Source: Clostridia bacterium (lineage in GTDB: Bacteria > Bacillota > Clostridia > Peptostreptococcales > Anaerovoracaceae). Taken from it: a DNA stretch of 50,316 nt. Within the stretch, counting starts at the first letter, position 1, and every line of letters starts with the position of its first letter. The DNA is taken from assembly GCA_024693105.1 (NCBI GenBank), contig JAILLO010000022.1, positions 1 to 50,316 on the forward strand. The letters run 5' to 3'. Under the pieces are notes generated by a model. The model worked only from the letters and a program-made list of their open reading frames with translations, ran no database searches and had not been told where the DNA came from. This document shows positions 24,701-33,591 of this stretch, piece after piece. Both the position numbers and the translations under genes were made by a program.

Positions 24701-24776
24701 TGGTGGGCGTTATAGGGCTCGAACCTATGACCCCCTGCTTGTAAGGCAGGTGCTCTCCCAGCTGAGCTAAACGCCC
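24701..24776 (-). tRNA. tRNA-Val(TAC)
   Basis: Acceptor GGGCGTT, loop CTTACAA in stem CCTGC/GCAGG, encoded CCA. It is the first tRNA after the promoter. Confidence 0.96.
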
Positions 24777-24810
24777 GGGCAACATGTTTATGTGCTCGAC
24801 ACATTTATAA

Positions 24811-24839
24811 ACTATAAAGGATTTGTCCTCTTTTGTCAA
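24811..24839 (-). promoter_or_regulatory. Promoter of the tRNA array
   Basis: On the minus strand TTGACA (24834-24839), a 17-bp spacer and TATAGT (24811-24816) lie 35 bp before tRNA-Val, a strong stable-RNA promoter. Confidence 0.88.
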
Positions 24840-24942
24840 GAGTTTTTTTGACTTTTTTCAATCAAACTTGCAATCCTTCAGGCTTCAAAAATGGGCGGGA
24901 ACTTACTGAATTCACATACGCCCTCGAAACGAGCCGATATTC

Positions 24943-24972
24943 ATGTTAGCATAAGCGACCCTTAGGTGTCAA
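24943..24972 (-). promoter_or_regulatory. Possible second upstream promoter of the tRNA array
   Basis: On the minus strand TTGACA (24967-24972), an 18-bp spacer and TGCTAACAT (extended -10 form, -10 at 24943-24948) lie about 130 bp above the main promoter. Tandem promoters are common for tRNA and rRNA operons. Confidence 0.5.
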
Positions 24973-25043
24973 CAATTATTTTTAAATAATTTTACCTTTA
25001 TTTTGAAATAATTATGACGTGTCCGCCGGATGGATTTGCGGCC

Positions 25044-25685
25044 TTATTCCTGCCGCTTCAGCGGAACCTTCACCGGTGAAACCGTATCCGTAAGATATAC
25101 AACTTTTCCTCCGGTCAGATTGGCCAGCAGAGACCTGACGTCCTCAGCGTCGGTACTGTCGCATGATATCCTTGCACGCACCATATCCTCGTAAAAAATG
25201 TCTGTAATCGCCATTTTGCCGTTTGCCGCCATATTCTGCAGCTTGGCCAGATACGTATAATCAAGCTTGATCTCAAATATGCGGGCTTCCTTCACCTCAC
25301 ACACAACAGCTTCCTCCAGCACGAGCTTTGCGCTGCCTGTATATGCCCTAACAAGTCCGCCCGTGCCGAGCTTGATGCCGCCGAAATAACGCGTAACCAC
25401 AATTACAAGATTTGTAAGTCCCTCTTTCACAAGCATCTGCACAATAGGAGCACCCGATGTTCCCTGCGGTTCCCCGTCGTCACTGCCCCACTGCAGCTGA
25501 AACCTGTCGCCTATTACCATAGCCGGGACATTGTGCGTCGCATCCTTGTGCCTGCCTTTTATTTCGGCCACAAACGCATCTGCTTCCTCTTTGGTGGAAA
25601 CAGGCTTTGCATATGCTATAAACCTTGATTTTTCGATTGTCTGCTCACAAACTGCTTCTTTCAGTATTGTTTTGTACAATATCAT
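25044..25685 (-). CDS. YigZ/IMPACT family protein
   Basis: A 213-aa protein of the UPF0029/YigZ family. It has IEKSRFIAY (about 18-26), DATHNVPAMVIG, SDDGEPQGTSGAPI and VTRYFGGIKLGTGGLVRAY (about 98-116), then a C-terminal ferredoxin-like domain. The family is related to the eukaryotic translation regulator IMPACT; its bacterial function is unknown. Its first 41 bp overlap the 3' end of hflX, so translation is probably coupled. Confidence 0.92.
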   Translation of the reverse strand: MILYKTILKEAVCEQTIEKSRFIAYAKPVSTKEEADAFVAEIKGRHKDATHNVPAMVIGDRFQLQWGSDDGEPQGTSGAPIVQMLVKEGLTNLVIVVTRYFGGIKLGTGGLVRAYTGSAKLVLEEAVVCEVKEARIFEIKLDYTYLAKLQNMAANGKMAITDIFYEDMVRARISCDSTDAEDVRSLLANLTGGKVVYLTDTVSPVKVPLKRQE

Positions 25686-26952
25686 AGTCCTTCAACCTGC
25701 CGTAATCCGCACACGACAGTTTTACACTGAGTAGTGTGCCGTCTTCCCTGTATTCCTTTTCAAGCACATTTGCCTTTTCGCATAAATACGAAATAATGTC
25801 GCCCCTGGTGTAAGGTATCAGCAACTGTGCCGTTACAACATCCGAAAATATAACCGATCTGATTTTTTCAAGAAGCGCATCCATATTTGTTCCATACTTT
25901 GCGGAAATACATACAGCATCGCTGCAAAGGGCCTCCGGAGGCATTTCCGCAATAAGATCCGTCTTGTTGTAAACCATAAGCCGTTCTTTGTCTGCAGCTT
26001 TCATTTCAGCGAGTACTTTTTCAGTCACATCTATATGAAATCCGTAATTCTCATACGACGCGTCAACAACATGCAGCAGCAGGTCGGCATAGACAACTTC
26101 CTCAAGCGTTGCCTTAAATGCGTCGACAAGGCTGTGCGGCAGCTTGCTTACAAAGCCGACAGTATCGACAAGAATAAATTCCTGATTTCCCTCAAGCCTG
26201 ATATTTCGCTGCTGCGTATCAAGAGTCGCAAAAAGCATATCCTTTTCGGTTACGGTTTTGTCCTCTTTTTCTGCATCTGCAAGGAGTCTGTTCATGATTG
26301 CCGACTTTCCGGAGTTCGTATAGCCGACAAGCGCCACAACCGGAATCTCCGACTTTTCGCGCTTCGCACGCTGCACGCCTCTTGTATTTTTCACCTGTCT
26401 TAGTTCTTCTCTGATATCGTCTATTCTTCTTGCAATATGCCTTCTGTCCGTTTCAAGCTTTTTTTCGCCCGGACCGCGCGTTCCGATACCTCCCCCGAGC
26501 CTTGAAAGAGATTTTCCAAAGCCGGTCAGCCTCGGCAGCCTGTACTGCAGCTGGGCAAGTTCTACCTGAAGTTTGCCCTCCCTTGATGTGGCGCGTGAAG
26601 CAAAAATGTCCAGAATAAGAATTGTTCTGTCAATAACCCGTACGCCAAGTGCCTCCTCAAGATTGCGGAGCTGCATGCCCGAAAGTTCGTCATTAAAAAT
26701 AACGGTATCAGCTTCCATATTTTCGCAAAGCATTGCAAGTTCTTCTACCTTGCCGCTTCCTATAAAGGTTGCCTTGTTCGGTTTTTCAAGTGTCTGAACA
26801 AGTTCTCCCAGCACCTCGACCCCCGCAGCTTCAGCAAGCCCCGAAAGCTCACGCATCGAATATGAAATATCTTCTCTCAGCTGAAGTCCCACAAGTATTG
26901 CCGAATATTCTTCCTGTTGAATTGTTTCGTTGTTTTCCGTAAATCTTAACAT
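25645..26952 (-). CDS. hflX: Ribosome-associated GTPase HflX
   Basis: A GTPase that binds and rescues stalled or heat-damaged ribosomes. The N-terminal HflX domain (to about 190) includes AILVGLQL, FIGSGKVEEL, FNDELSGMQLRNLE and the Gly-rich SRLGGGIGTRGPGEKKLE linker. The G domain follows with GYTNSGKSA (about 214), DTVGFV (about 263) and NKTD. Length (435 aa) is normal. The ATG at 26952 has no good ribosome-binding site, and a -10-like TAATAT ends about 6 bases before it, so the mRNA may be leaderless. Confidence 0.94.
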   Translation of the reverse strand: MLRFTENNETIQQEEYSAILVGLQLREDISYSMRELSGLAEAAGVEVLGELVQTLEKPNKATFIGSGKVEELAMLCENMEADTVIFNDELSGMQLRNLEEALGVRVIDRTILILDIFASRATSREGKLQVELAQLQYRLPRLTGFGKSLSRLGGGIGTRGPGEKKLETDRRHIARRIDDIREELRQVKNTRGVQRAKREKSEIPVVALVGYTNSGKSAIMNRLLADAEKEDKTVTEKDMLFATLDTQQRNIRLEGNQEFILVDTVGFVSKLPHSLVDAFKATLEEVVYADLLLHVVDASYENYGFHIDVTEKVLAEMKAADKERLMVYNKTDLIAEMPPEALCSDAVCISAKYGTNMDALLEKIRSVIFSDVVTAQLLIPYTRGDIISYLCEKANVLEKEYREDGTLLSVKLSCADYGRLKDYDIVQNNTERSSL

Positions 26953-27004
26953 AAGTGTATATTAACATACCTTTCGTAATTGTAACAGCGGAACAGAAAT
27001 AAAA

Positions 27005-27054
27005 TGCCCGCCGCAGCAGGCAGAAACAAAATACCCGCCGTAACAGGCGGGTAT
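27005..27054 (-). terminator. Rho-independent terminator of codY, with a second copy behind it
   Basis: A 9-bp stem (27031-27039 with 27046-27054, ATACCCGCC/GGCGGGTAT) is followed on the minus strand by TTTTGTTT. A degenerate copy of the same hairpin (GCCTGCTGCGGCGGGC, 27006-27021) followed by ATTTTATTT comes next. It lies 24 bp after the codY stop. Confidence 0.85.
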
Positions 27055-27077
27055 CAAACAATCTTTCCGTAAATGCA

Positions 27078-27890
27078 TCAGCCTTCGATTTTTTCAAGTT
27101 CTTCCATAAATTTTGAATTTACGATCTTGATATGAGTTCCCTTCATACCAAGCGAACGTGATTCGATAACGCCGGCACTTTCAAGCTTACGAAGAGCATT
27201 AACTATAACAGATCTAGTAATACCCGAACGGTCGGCAATCTTGCTTGCAACAAGAATACCTTCATCGCCCTTAAGCTCTGCAAAAATCTGATGAACAGCT
27301 TCGATTTCGGAATATGAAAGCGTTCCGATTGCCATCTGTACGATAGCTCTCTTTCTTTCTTCTTCTTCAGCTTCCATGGACTTTCTTCTCTGAATTTCAA
27401 GCCCTACAACGGTAGCGCCGTACTCTGCAAGAGCAATGTCCTCGTCTGTAAATTCCGGTTTGTATCTTGTAAGGATAAGCGTTCCCCATCTCTGTCCGCC
27501 GCCAAGCATCGGGATAATTGTATGAAGCTTATCGTACGTATCATAGTCATACTTAAAAATCTTAAGTGCTTCTTCTGCAGTAAGGTTTGCCTTTGTGTCG
27601 ACAACCTTCATCAAAGCGTCGTTATACTCGTTCGGGAACTTTTCGACGCCTGTCTCCGGATCGGAAATGGTAGGGCTGTCGTTCTTGATTTTGTAATTGA
27701 CGCCTATAACCTTGCCTCTCCTGTTCGTAATATAAACATTTGCGTCCATAAGATCACTGAGAATACCGCACAGGTCGTTAAAAGAAAACGCACCTGTAGG
27801 ACTTTCCTGAAGCACCCAGTTCAGTTTTCTGATTTTTGCAAGGATCTGCTGTCCACCTGCATTTGTTTTTTCTGCATTCTGATTTTCCAT
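27078..27890 (-). CDS. codY: GTP- and branched-chain amino acid-sensing repressor CodY
   Basis: The global nutrient regulator of low-GC Gram-positives. The N-terminal GAF domain (about 1-160) binds branched-chain amino acids. The C-terminal winged helix-turn-helix (about 200-260) contains VASKIADRSGITRSVIVNALRKLE in sequential pieces and SLGMKGTHIKI. Length (270 aa) is slightly longer than usual (about 260), with a Gln/Asn-rich start. The ATG has AGGAG 9 bases upstream. The gene follows hslU with a long gap holding its own promoter and a CodY-box-like site, suggesting autoregulation. Confidence 0.97.
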   Translation of the reverse strand: MENQNAEKTNAGGQQILAKIRKLNWVLQESPTGAFSFNDLCGILSDLMDANVYITNRRGKVIGVNYKIKNDSPTISDPETGVEKFPNEYNDALMKVVDTKANLTAEEALKIFKYDYDTYDKLHTIIPMLGGGQRWGTLILTRYKPEFTDEDIALAEYGATVVGLEIQRRKSMEAEEEERKRAIVQMAIGTLSYSEIEAVHQIFAELKGDEGILVASKIADRSGITRSVIVNALRKLESAGVIESRSLGMKGTHIKIVNSKFMEELEKIEG

Positions 27891-28069
27891 TGTTTTTTTC
27901 TCCTACAACATATTCATTCTTCTCTGTCTTTTTCGGTGTTTCCGCACAAAACCGTCTGACGAAATTGTTCATGCGAAAACAGTTTTCATGTATTGGTAAA
28001 AAAATGATGCATATCCAGCCCTTTTTCGTATGGTATCAAAGTCTGAAACGCATCTGCCCGCCGCTATGT

Positions 28070-28098
28070 ATTATATGACTTGTGTACAAAAATTTCAA
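28070..28098 (-). promoter_or_regulatory. Promoter of codY
   Basis: On the minus strand TTGAAA (28093-28098), a 17-bp spacer and TATAAT (28070-28075) form a near-consensus promoter. It predicts a long 5' leader of about 175 nt before the codY ATG. Confidence 0.8.
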
Positions 28099-28132
28099 GC
28101 AAACTTTTTTGATTTTTCAAAAAAGTTTGCTT
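28097..28132. terminator. Perfect 16-bp hairpin abutting the codY -35 box
   Basis: AAGCAAACTTTTTTGA (28097-28112) pairs perfectly with 28117-28132 across a 4-nt TTTT loop. On the minus strand a T-containing tail follows, so it could stop read-through from hslU. Its last bases overlap the codY -35 element, so it might also act on initiation. Confidence 0.65.
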
Positions 28133-28166
28133 ATCGCGAAAAATTAGGACAATTTATTCTTTTTGG

Positions 28167-28181
28167 CATTTTCTGAAAAAG
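28167..28181 (-). promoter_or_regulatory. CodY-box-like site upstream of codY
   Basis: CATTTTCTGAAAAAG matches 12 of 15 positions of the CodY box AATTTTCWGAAAATT. It sits inside a larger dyad (TTTGGC...GCCAAA, about 28162-28187), some 70 bp upstream of the codY -35. Confidence 0.5.
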
Positions 28182-28199
28182 GCCAAATGTGTTGAAAAC

Positions 28200-28231
28200 A
28201 GTAAGGGCAACATGAAAACTTCATGCTGCCC
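28200..28231 (-). terminator. Hairpin after hslU, probable terminator
   Basis: A 12-bp stem with one mismatch (28205-28216 with 28220-28231), 59 bp beyond the hslU stop; the minus-strand tail TTACTGTTTT is only partly T-rich. It probably gives partial termination. Confidence 0.6.
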
Positions 28232-28289
28232 CTCAGTTAAATGCTCAAATGTTTGTAACTAGTTTCATGTACACAAGACATATTATATC

Positions 28290-29726
28290 CTACAGAATGA
28301 ATTTGTCAATGTCTTCTTCATTAATCTTCTCAATAAACTTTTCTTTAACATATTCCTCGTCAATTACAACTTTTTCCTCGTCGCTGTCGGGAATATTGAA
28401 CGAAATATCCTCAAGAAGCTTCTCCATGATTGTATGGAGTCTTCTTGCACCGATATTTTCTGTCTGCTCATTCATAAGAAAAGCCATATTTGCAATTTCG
28501 TCAATTGCCTGGTCGGTAAACTCAAGCTCGATTCCTTCCGTCTCAAGAAGAGCCTTGTGCTGCTTGAGCAGAGCATTCTTTGGAATCGTGAGGATCTTGA
28601 CAAACGATTCTTTTGTAAGATTTTCAAGTTCCACGCGGATAGGGAATCTTCCCTGAAGCTCCGGAATCAGGTCAGTAGGCTTTGCAGTGTGGAAAGCACC
28701 TGCGCCTATAAAAAGAACATGGTCTGTCTTAACCGGGCCGTATTTTGTATTTACAACGCTGCCCTCAACTATAGGCAGGATATCTCTTTGTACGCCTTCT
28801 CTTGAAACATCCGCTCCCGAACGATAGCTTGAGCCCGAAGCAATCTTGTCTATTTCATCGATAAAGATAATTCCGTTCTGCTCAGCATTCTGAAGAGCCT
28901 CTTCAGTCACCTGATCCATGTCTATCAGGTTTTGTGCTTCCTGCTCTCTGAGAATTCTGCGTGCATCTTTTACTCTGACTTTCTTATTCTTCTTTTTCTG
29001 AGGCATCATGTCTCCGAAAATATTTCCGATGGCAATACTCATACCCTCGTTGCCCATATCAAGCATATTTGTCTTCGGCGCCTCGTTTACCTGAATTTCA
29101 ATAAACTGTTCCTCAAGAAGTCCGTCCCTGAGCTGCTGCCTTACCTGCTCACGCGCAAGATCTGTGTCCATTTTGTTATCATCCTGCTGATTGTTCCTGC
29201 TCTCCTCATACTGCTGTTTCTGACTCTGATAGGAACTGTTTCCGAGTATGAACTCAAAAGGATTCCTCGATGCGTTTCCGCCCTGTGCAGGCTTCTTCTT
29301 TCCCGGAATAATAGCTTCTATAATTTTTTCCTCTGCAATTTCCTCTGCAATAGAATATTTTTCCTGCAATCTTTTCTGTTTTGTGATGCGGATTGATGCT
29401 TCAACAAGATCTCTTACCATTGAGTCCACATCTCTTCCGACATACCCGACCTCAGTGAACTTTGTTGCTTCAACCTTTACAAAAGGTGCGTCCATCAGTT
29501 TTGCAAGTCTTCTTGCAATCTCAGTTTTTCCCACACCTGTAGGTCCCATCATAAGAATGTTTTTAGGCGTAATTTCTTCCCTGAGTTCATCAGGAAGCAG
29601 ACTTCTTCTGTAACGGTTGCGCAGTGCAATAGCTACGGATTTCTTTGCTTCTTCCTGTCCTATAATATACTTGTCCAGTGCCTCCACAATCTGCCTGGGA
29701 GTCATACTACCAAGTGAATTGCTCAT
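28290..29726 (-). CDS. hslU: HslU (ClpY) ATPase of the HslUV protease
   Basis: An AAA+ unfoldase that feeds substrates to HslV. The 478-aa protein has Walker [10 protein letters not shown] (about 56-64) and the long I-domain (about 105-240, with Gln/Asn-rich stretches). Walker B is [10 protein letters not shown], and the C-terminal HslU signature includes [10 protein letters not shown] and [21 protein letters not shown] at 29726 is chosen because GGGGAGGT precedes it by 7 bases; the frame also opens at a GTG three codons earlier. It follows hslV by 14 bp. Confidence 0.96.
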   Translation of the reverse strand: MSNSLGSMTPRQIVEALDKYIIGQEEAKKSVAIALRNRYRRSLLPDELREEITPKNILMMGPTGVGKTEIARRLAKLMDAPFVKVEATKFTEVGYVGRDVDSMVRDLVEASIRITKQKRLQEKYSIAEEIAEEKIIEAIIPGKKKPAQGGNASRNPFEFILGNSSYQSQKQQYEESRNNQQDDNKMDTDLAREQVRQQLRDGLLEEQFIEIQVNEAPKTNMLDMGNEGMSIAIGNIFGDMMPQKKKNKKVRVKDARRILREQEAQNLIDMDQVTEEALQNAEQNGIIFIDEIDKIASGSSYRSGADVSREGVQRDILPIVEGSVVNTKYGPVKTDHVLFIGAGAFHTAKPTDLIPELQGRFPIRVELENLTKESFVKILTIPKNALLKQHKALLETEGIELEFTDQAIDEIANMAFLMNEQTENIGARRLHTIMEKLLEDISFNIPDSDEEKVVIDEEYVKEKFIEKINEEDIDKFIL

Positions 29727-29740
29727 TATTTCCACCTCCC

Positions 29741-30280
29741 CTAAAGCTTCTCAACCGAAATACTGTCATTTGTATATACGCATATTGACGAAGCAATTTT
29801 AAGTGATTCGCGCACTATTTCCTCTGCAGACAGTTCCGTATGATTGAACAATGCATTTGCAGCCGCGTATGCGTAATTTCCGCCCGAACCGATGGCTACA
29901 AAGTCCTGGTCGGGATCGATAACCTCCCCGTTACCGGAAATAACAAGAAGGCTTTCTTTGTCGGCAGCTATCATCAGTGCCTCAAGATTTCTCATAGCCT
30001 TGTCCGTTCTCCATGTCTGTGCAAGGGCAACAGCCGCTCTCTTAAGATTGCCGCCGTGTTCTTCAAGCTTTTTTTCGAATTTTTCAGTCAGTGAAAAAGC
30101 ATCGGCAACAGAACCCGCAAATCCCGTCAAAACGCTGTTTTTGTATATTTTCCTGACTTTCTTCGCACCATGCTTCATGATGGTGGTTTCGCCCATAGTG
30201 ACCTGTCCGTCTCCGCCTATACAGATATCGTCCGGTCCTCTTCTGACTGCCACTATAGTTGTCGCATGAAATTGTACCAT
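29741..30280 (-). CDS. hslV: HslV (ClpQ) proteasome-like peptidase
   Basis: The peptidase of the HslUV complex. The 179-aa protein starts [12 protein letters not shown]. The catalytic Thr follows a short propeptide (Thr7 or Thr8), whereas many HslV begin directly [21 protein letters not shown] and AIGSGGNYA are typical. It lies upstream of hslU, as in the Bacillus codY operon; a xerC-type gene usually found there is absent. Confidence 0.95.
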   Translation of the reverse strand: MVQFHATTIVAVRRGPDDICIGGDGQVTMGETTIMKHGAKKVRKIYKNSVLTGFAGSVADAFSLTEKFEKKLEEHGGNLKRAAVALAQTWRTDKAMRNLEALMIAADKESLLVISGNGEVIDPDQDFVAIGSGGNYAYAAANALFNHTELSAEEIVRESLKIASSICVYTNDSISVEKL

Positions 30281-30400
30281 TTTTATCCCTCTTTCCTTTA
30301 TCTTTTTCTGTAATCCGCATCCGACCGGTGCATTTGTTCTGCTGCCATGCCGCCCGCCGGGCGTTTTTATTTCTTTAAGCTTCAGGTCGCATAATATCCG

Positions 30401-32533
30401 CTATTCTTTGTAATCACACTCCATATTTGAACACGAATATCTGCCTTCCTTCCACTTCTTTTCTACGAGCAGAGCTCCGCACTTTGGACATTCCTTCTGA
30501 ATCGGTCTGTACCAGTAGGAATTCTTACATGAAGGATATCCGCTGCAGCCGAAGAAGAGTTTTCCCCTTGCGCTTCGCTTTTCAATAATGTCACCGCCGC
30601 AATCCGGACAGATTACGCCTGTTTTCTTGACGATGGCCTTTGTATTTTTGCATTCCGGATATCCGGAGCATGCTATAAAATCACCGAATCTGCCATGCCT
30701 GATAACCATCGGTTTTCCGCACAGTTCACAATTTTCGCCCGTGAATTCCGGTTCAAGAGACATTTTCTCTATTTCCTTTTCCGCAACTTCAAGCTCAACT
30801 CTGAATCCCTTGTAGAAGTCTCTTATCAGATTCTTCCACTCAACATCGTCAACTTCAACTTTGTCAAGCTTGTTTTCAAGGTCTGCCGTAAATCCGACGT
30901 CAACAATTTCCTTGAAGTAATTTCCCATCAGGTCGGTTACTATAAACCCGAGCTCTGTAGGGATAAGTGTTTTCTTTTCACGCGTCACGTAACGTTTTTC
31001 GGTAATGTTTGAAATGATTGGTGAATAAGTACTCGGGCGTCCGATATCCTTTTCCTCAAGTTCCTTAATAAGACTTGCTTCTGTATATCTTGCCGGCGGC
31101 TGGGTGAAATTCTGTTCGCCCTTTACATCTGCAGGTACGAGAACTTCTCCCTTTTCAAGTGCCGGAAGAAGCTTGTCCGCAGCATCATCGGACGGTGAGA
31201 TATACACCTTCATAAAACCTTCGAATTTGAGTTTTGAACCGTTTGCCCTGAAGGTATAATCGCCGTTTTCAATATCTGCCGCAACGGAATTGTAAGTTGC
31301 CGGTGACATCTGACTTGCTATGAATCGGGTCCAGATAAGCCTGTAAAGCTTAAACTGGTCTGCCGTAAGCGAATCCTTGATATCGTCCGGTTTCAGATCG
31401 ACATAACTCGGTCTGATGGCTTCGTGTGCATCCTGAACGTCTTTCTTTTTGTTCGAATAAACATTGTTGCTCCAGAATTCCGCTCCGTAATTCTCTGTAA
31501 TAAACGACTTTGCCGCCGTTCTTGCTTCGTCCGAAAGCCTTACCGAATCTGTTCTGATATATGAAATAAGACCGATAGTGCCGTGACCTTTGACCTGTAC
31601 GCCTTCATACAGCTGCTGCGCAACCAACATTGTCCTTTTTGTAAGAAATCCGAGTTTTGTGGAAGCATCCTGCTGTAGACTGCTTGTCGTAAACGGCGCA
31701 TACGCCTTTTTTGTTCTTTCTTTTTCTTCTATATTTTTGACAATAAAATCAGACTGTCTGAGCTTTGCAAGAATTTCGTCGTTTTCTTTTTTGCTGCCGA
31801 CAGTTATCTTTTTTCCTTTATATTCATTCAGTTTTGCCGTAAAGCTTTTTTTCCTGCCCGCATCCTTCTTTTCGAATGCCGCCGAAACCGTCCAGTATTC
31901 CTGTGGTTCAAATGCCTGAATCTGCTTTTCTCTTTCGCATAAAATTTTCAGAGTGACAGACTGAACTCTTCCCGCAGAAAGACCTTTTCCGATCTTCTGC
32001 CACAAGAGCGGGCTTATCTGATAACCTACAAGTCTGTCAAGCACGCGTCTTGCCTGCTGTGCATCGACAAGCTTGAGGTCGATTGCTCTTGGATTTTTCA
32101 CCGCAGCCTGAATCGCTTTCTTTGTAATTTCGTTAAAAACAATTCGGCACGGACTGTTTACATCAATTCCGAGTAAAAACGCAAGATGCCATGAAATTGC
32201 CTCTCCCTCCCGGTCAGGGTCGGTTGCCAGATATATCTTGCCTGCAGACTTTGCTTCTTTTCGCAGTTCCTTGATAATGTCACCTTTTCCGCGAATTGAA
32301 ATATAATTCGGTTCGAAATCATTTTCAATATCAATCCCAAGTTTGCTTTTTGGCAGGTCTCTTACATGGCCTACGGAAGCTACAACCTTGTAATTTGAGC
32401 CAAGGAATTTTCCTATGGTTTTAGCTTTTGATGGAGATTCCACTATTACCAGGTTTTTCTTGGGCCCGGCTGATTTTTTGGCCGGTGACTTCTTTTTTGC
32501 CGTAGAAGTCTTTTTTGTAGCTGCAACACTCAT
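30401..32533 (-). CDS. topA: DNA topoisomerase I
   Basis: Relaxes negative supercoils. The 710-aa protein has a Lys/Ala-rich N-terminal tail (about 1-27). The TOPRIM domain (LVIVESPSKAKTIGKFLG, ATDPDREGEAISWH) and the active-site tyrosine in ISYIRTDSVRLS (about 325) follow. Three C-terminal zinc-finger repeats each hold four Cys (CELCG...CSGYPEC, CPDCG...CSGYPSC, CPKCG...CSNMEC). The start at 32533 has AAGGTGG 7 bases upstream; the frame is open 15 codons further but without support. It follows dprA by 130 bp. Confidence 0.97.
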   Translation of the reverse strand: MSVAATKKTSTAKKKSPAKKSAGPKKNLVIVESPSKAKTIGKFLGSNYKVVASVGHVRDLPKSKLGIDIENDFEPNYISIRGKGDIIKELRKEAKSAGKIYLATDPDREGEAISWHLAFLLGIDVNSPCRIVFNEITKKAIQAAVKNPRAIDLKLVDAQQARRVLDRLVGYQISPLLWQKIGKGLSAGRVQSVTLKILCEREKQIQAFEPQEYWTVSAAFEKKDAGRKKSFTAKLNEYKGKKITVGSKKENDEILAKLRQSDFIVKNIEEKERTKKAYAPFTTSSLQQDASTKLGFLTKRTMLVAQQLYEGVQVKGHGTIGLISYIRTDSVRLSDEARTAAKSFITENYGAEFWSNNVYSNKKKDVQDAHEAIRPSYVDLKPDDIKDSLTADQFKLYRLIWTRFIASQMSPATYNSVAADIENGDYTFRANGSKLKFEGFMKVYISPSDDAADKLLPALEKGEVLVPADVKGEQNFTQPPARYTEASLIKELEEKDIGRPSTYSPIISNITEKRYVTREKKTLIPTELGFIVTDLMGNYFKEIVDVGFTADLENKLDKVEVDDVEWKNLIRDFYKGFRVELEVAEKEIEKMSLEPEFTGENCELCGKPMVIRHGRFGDFIACSGYPECKNTKAIVKKTGVICPDCGGDIIEKRSARGKLFFGCSGYPSCKNSYWYRPIQKECPKCGALLVEKKWKEGRYSCSNMECDYKE

Positions 32534-32663
32534 TTTTTTCCCACCTTCCGGATGAAATTCTGCCGCCAGTGACAGCATATGCCTGTGTTTTTATAAAACG
32601 CTCCGACAAATCTTTTGTCTGAAAATTGTCAGAATCTGCTGATTCATTATATTTTGAATTTTT

Positions 32664-33584
32664 CTATTTGGCAATAAAAATTTTGCCCATGCCTGTGCAT
32701 ATAACACCTTTCATCTCAAGAACCGTCACAATTCCGCTTGCTTTTCCGGGGCTCATTCCCGTTCCGACGCAAATGTGGTCAATGTCTGTTTCGCCTGAAT
32801 TTGCAACGTATTCGCAGACTGTCAGCTCATCGTGACCGAGTTTTTTTGAAAAGCCTTGTGATTTTTTTATTTCAATATTAAATTCATTTAAAATATCTTC
32901 TATAACAATCAGCGGAATAGCACCGTCGTAAATAAGCTTATTGCAGCCGAGGCTTGCCTGACTTGTAATATTTCCCGGGACAGCATAAACATTTTTACCC
33001 TGCTTTGCGGCATACTCTGCCGTTATAAGCGATCCGCTGCCAAACCCCGCTTCAACGACAACCGTTGCACTTGAAAGACCGCTTATAATCCTGTTCCTGC
33101 GCGGAAATGTAAATCGTGAAGGAGTGACACCGGGTTCATATTCGGATATGACAAGGCCGTCTGCATATATAATTTCCCGCATGAGATTTCTGTTGGGTGC
33201 AGGACATGCAACATTTATCCCTCCGCCCAGCACCGCAATGGTTTTCCCTTCTGCCTTAAGCGCTCCCATATGAGCATAGCTGTCTATACCTACTGCAAGC
33301 CCGCTTATTACCGTTACGCCTTCTGTTCCAAGCCGCGTGCCGATACTCTTTGAAACCCATTTCCCGTATTCGGTTGCTTTTCTCGAGCCCACAACAGATG
33401 CGGACGGCGTTTTCAAAAGCTGAATATTTCCTACATAATATAAGCCCCTTGGCGGGTCTTCTATCATCCGCAGCGAATCCGGAAAGCGTTCATCCGCGGC
33501 GTCAATATAATTCACTTCATTATTAATTATCTCCGTGTTTATAAGCTCCTTTTTTGTGCCGGCATATTTTGTGTCATGAACCAT
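32664..33584 (-). CDS. dprA: DNA-processing protein DprA
   Basis: Loads RecA on incoming single-stranded DNA during natural transformation. The Rossmann-like core has SVVGSRKATEYG (about 62-73), ISGLAVGIDSYAH, VLGGGINVACPAPN and FTFPRRNRIISGLS (about 154-167). GSGSLITAEYAA follows, and a C-terminal winged-helix domain covers about 245-306. At 306 aa it is shorter than many DprA because the N-terminal helical (SAM-like) domain is missing. It lies 7 bp after comM. Confidence 0.95.
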   Translation of the reverse strand: MVHDTKYAGTKKELINTEIINNEVNYIDAADERFPDSLRMIEDPPRGLYYVGNIQLLKTPSASVVGSRKATEYGKWVSKSIGTRLGTEGVTVISGLAVGIDSYAHMGALKAEGKTIAVLGGGINVACPAPNRNLMREIIYADGLVISEYEPGVTPSRFTFPRRNRIISGLSSATVVVEAGFGSGSLITAEYAAKQGKNVYAVPGNITSQASLGCNKLIYDGAIPLIVIEDILNEFNIEIKKSQGFSKKLGHDELTVCEYVANSGETDIDHICVGTGMSPGKASGIVTVLEMKGVICTGMGKIFIAK

Positions 33585-33591
33585 TTATACT

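Noticed and set aside
24056..24770. Long frames across the tRNA array (both strands)
   Set aside because: Shadows of tRNA sequence; all contain translated T-arm motifs.
30349..30368. Plus-strand terminator-like hairpin (CGCCC/GGGCG then T5) between hslV and topA
   Set aside because: No plus-strand gene ends here and the stem is only 5 bp; probably chance.
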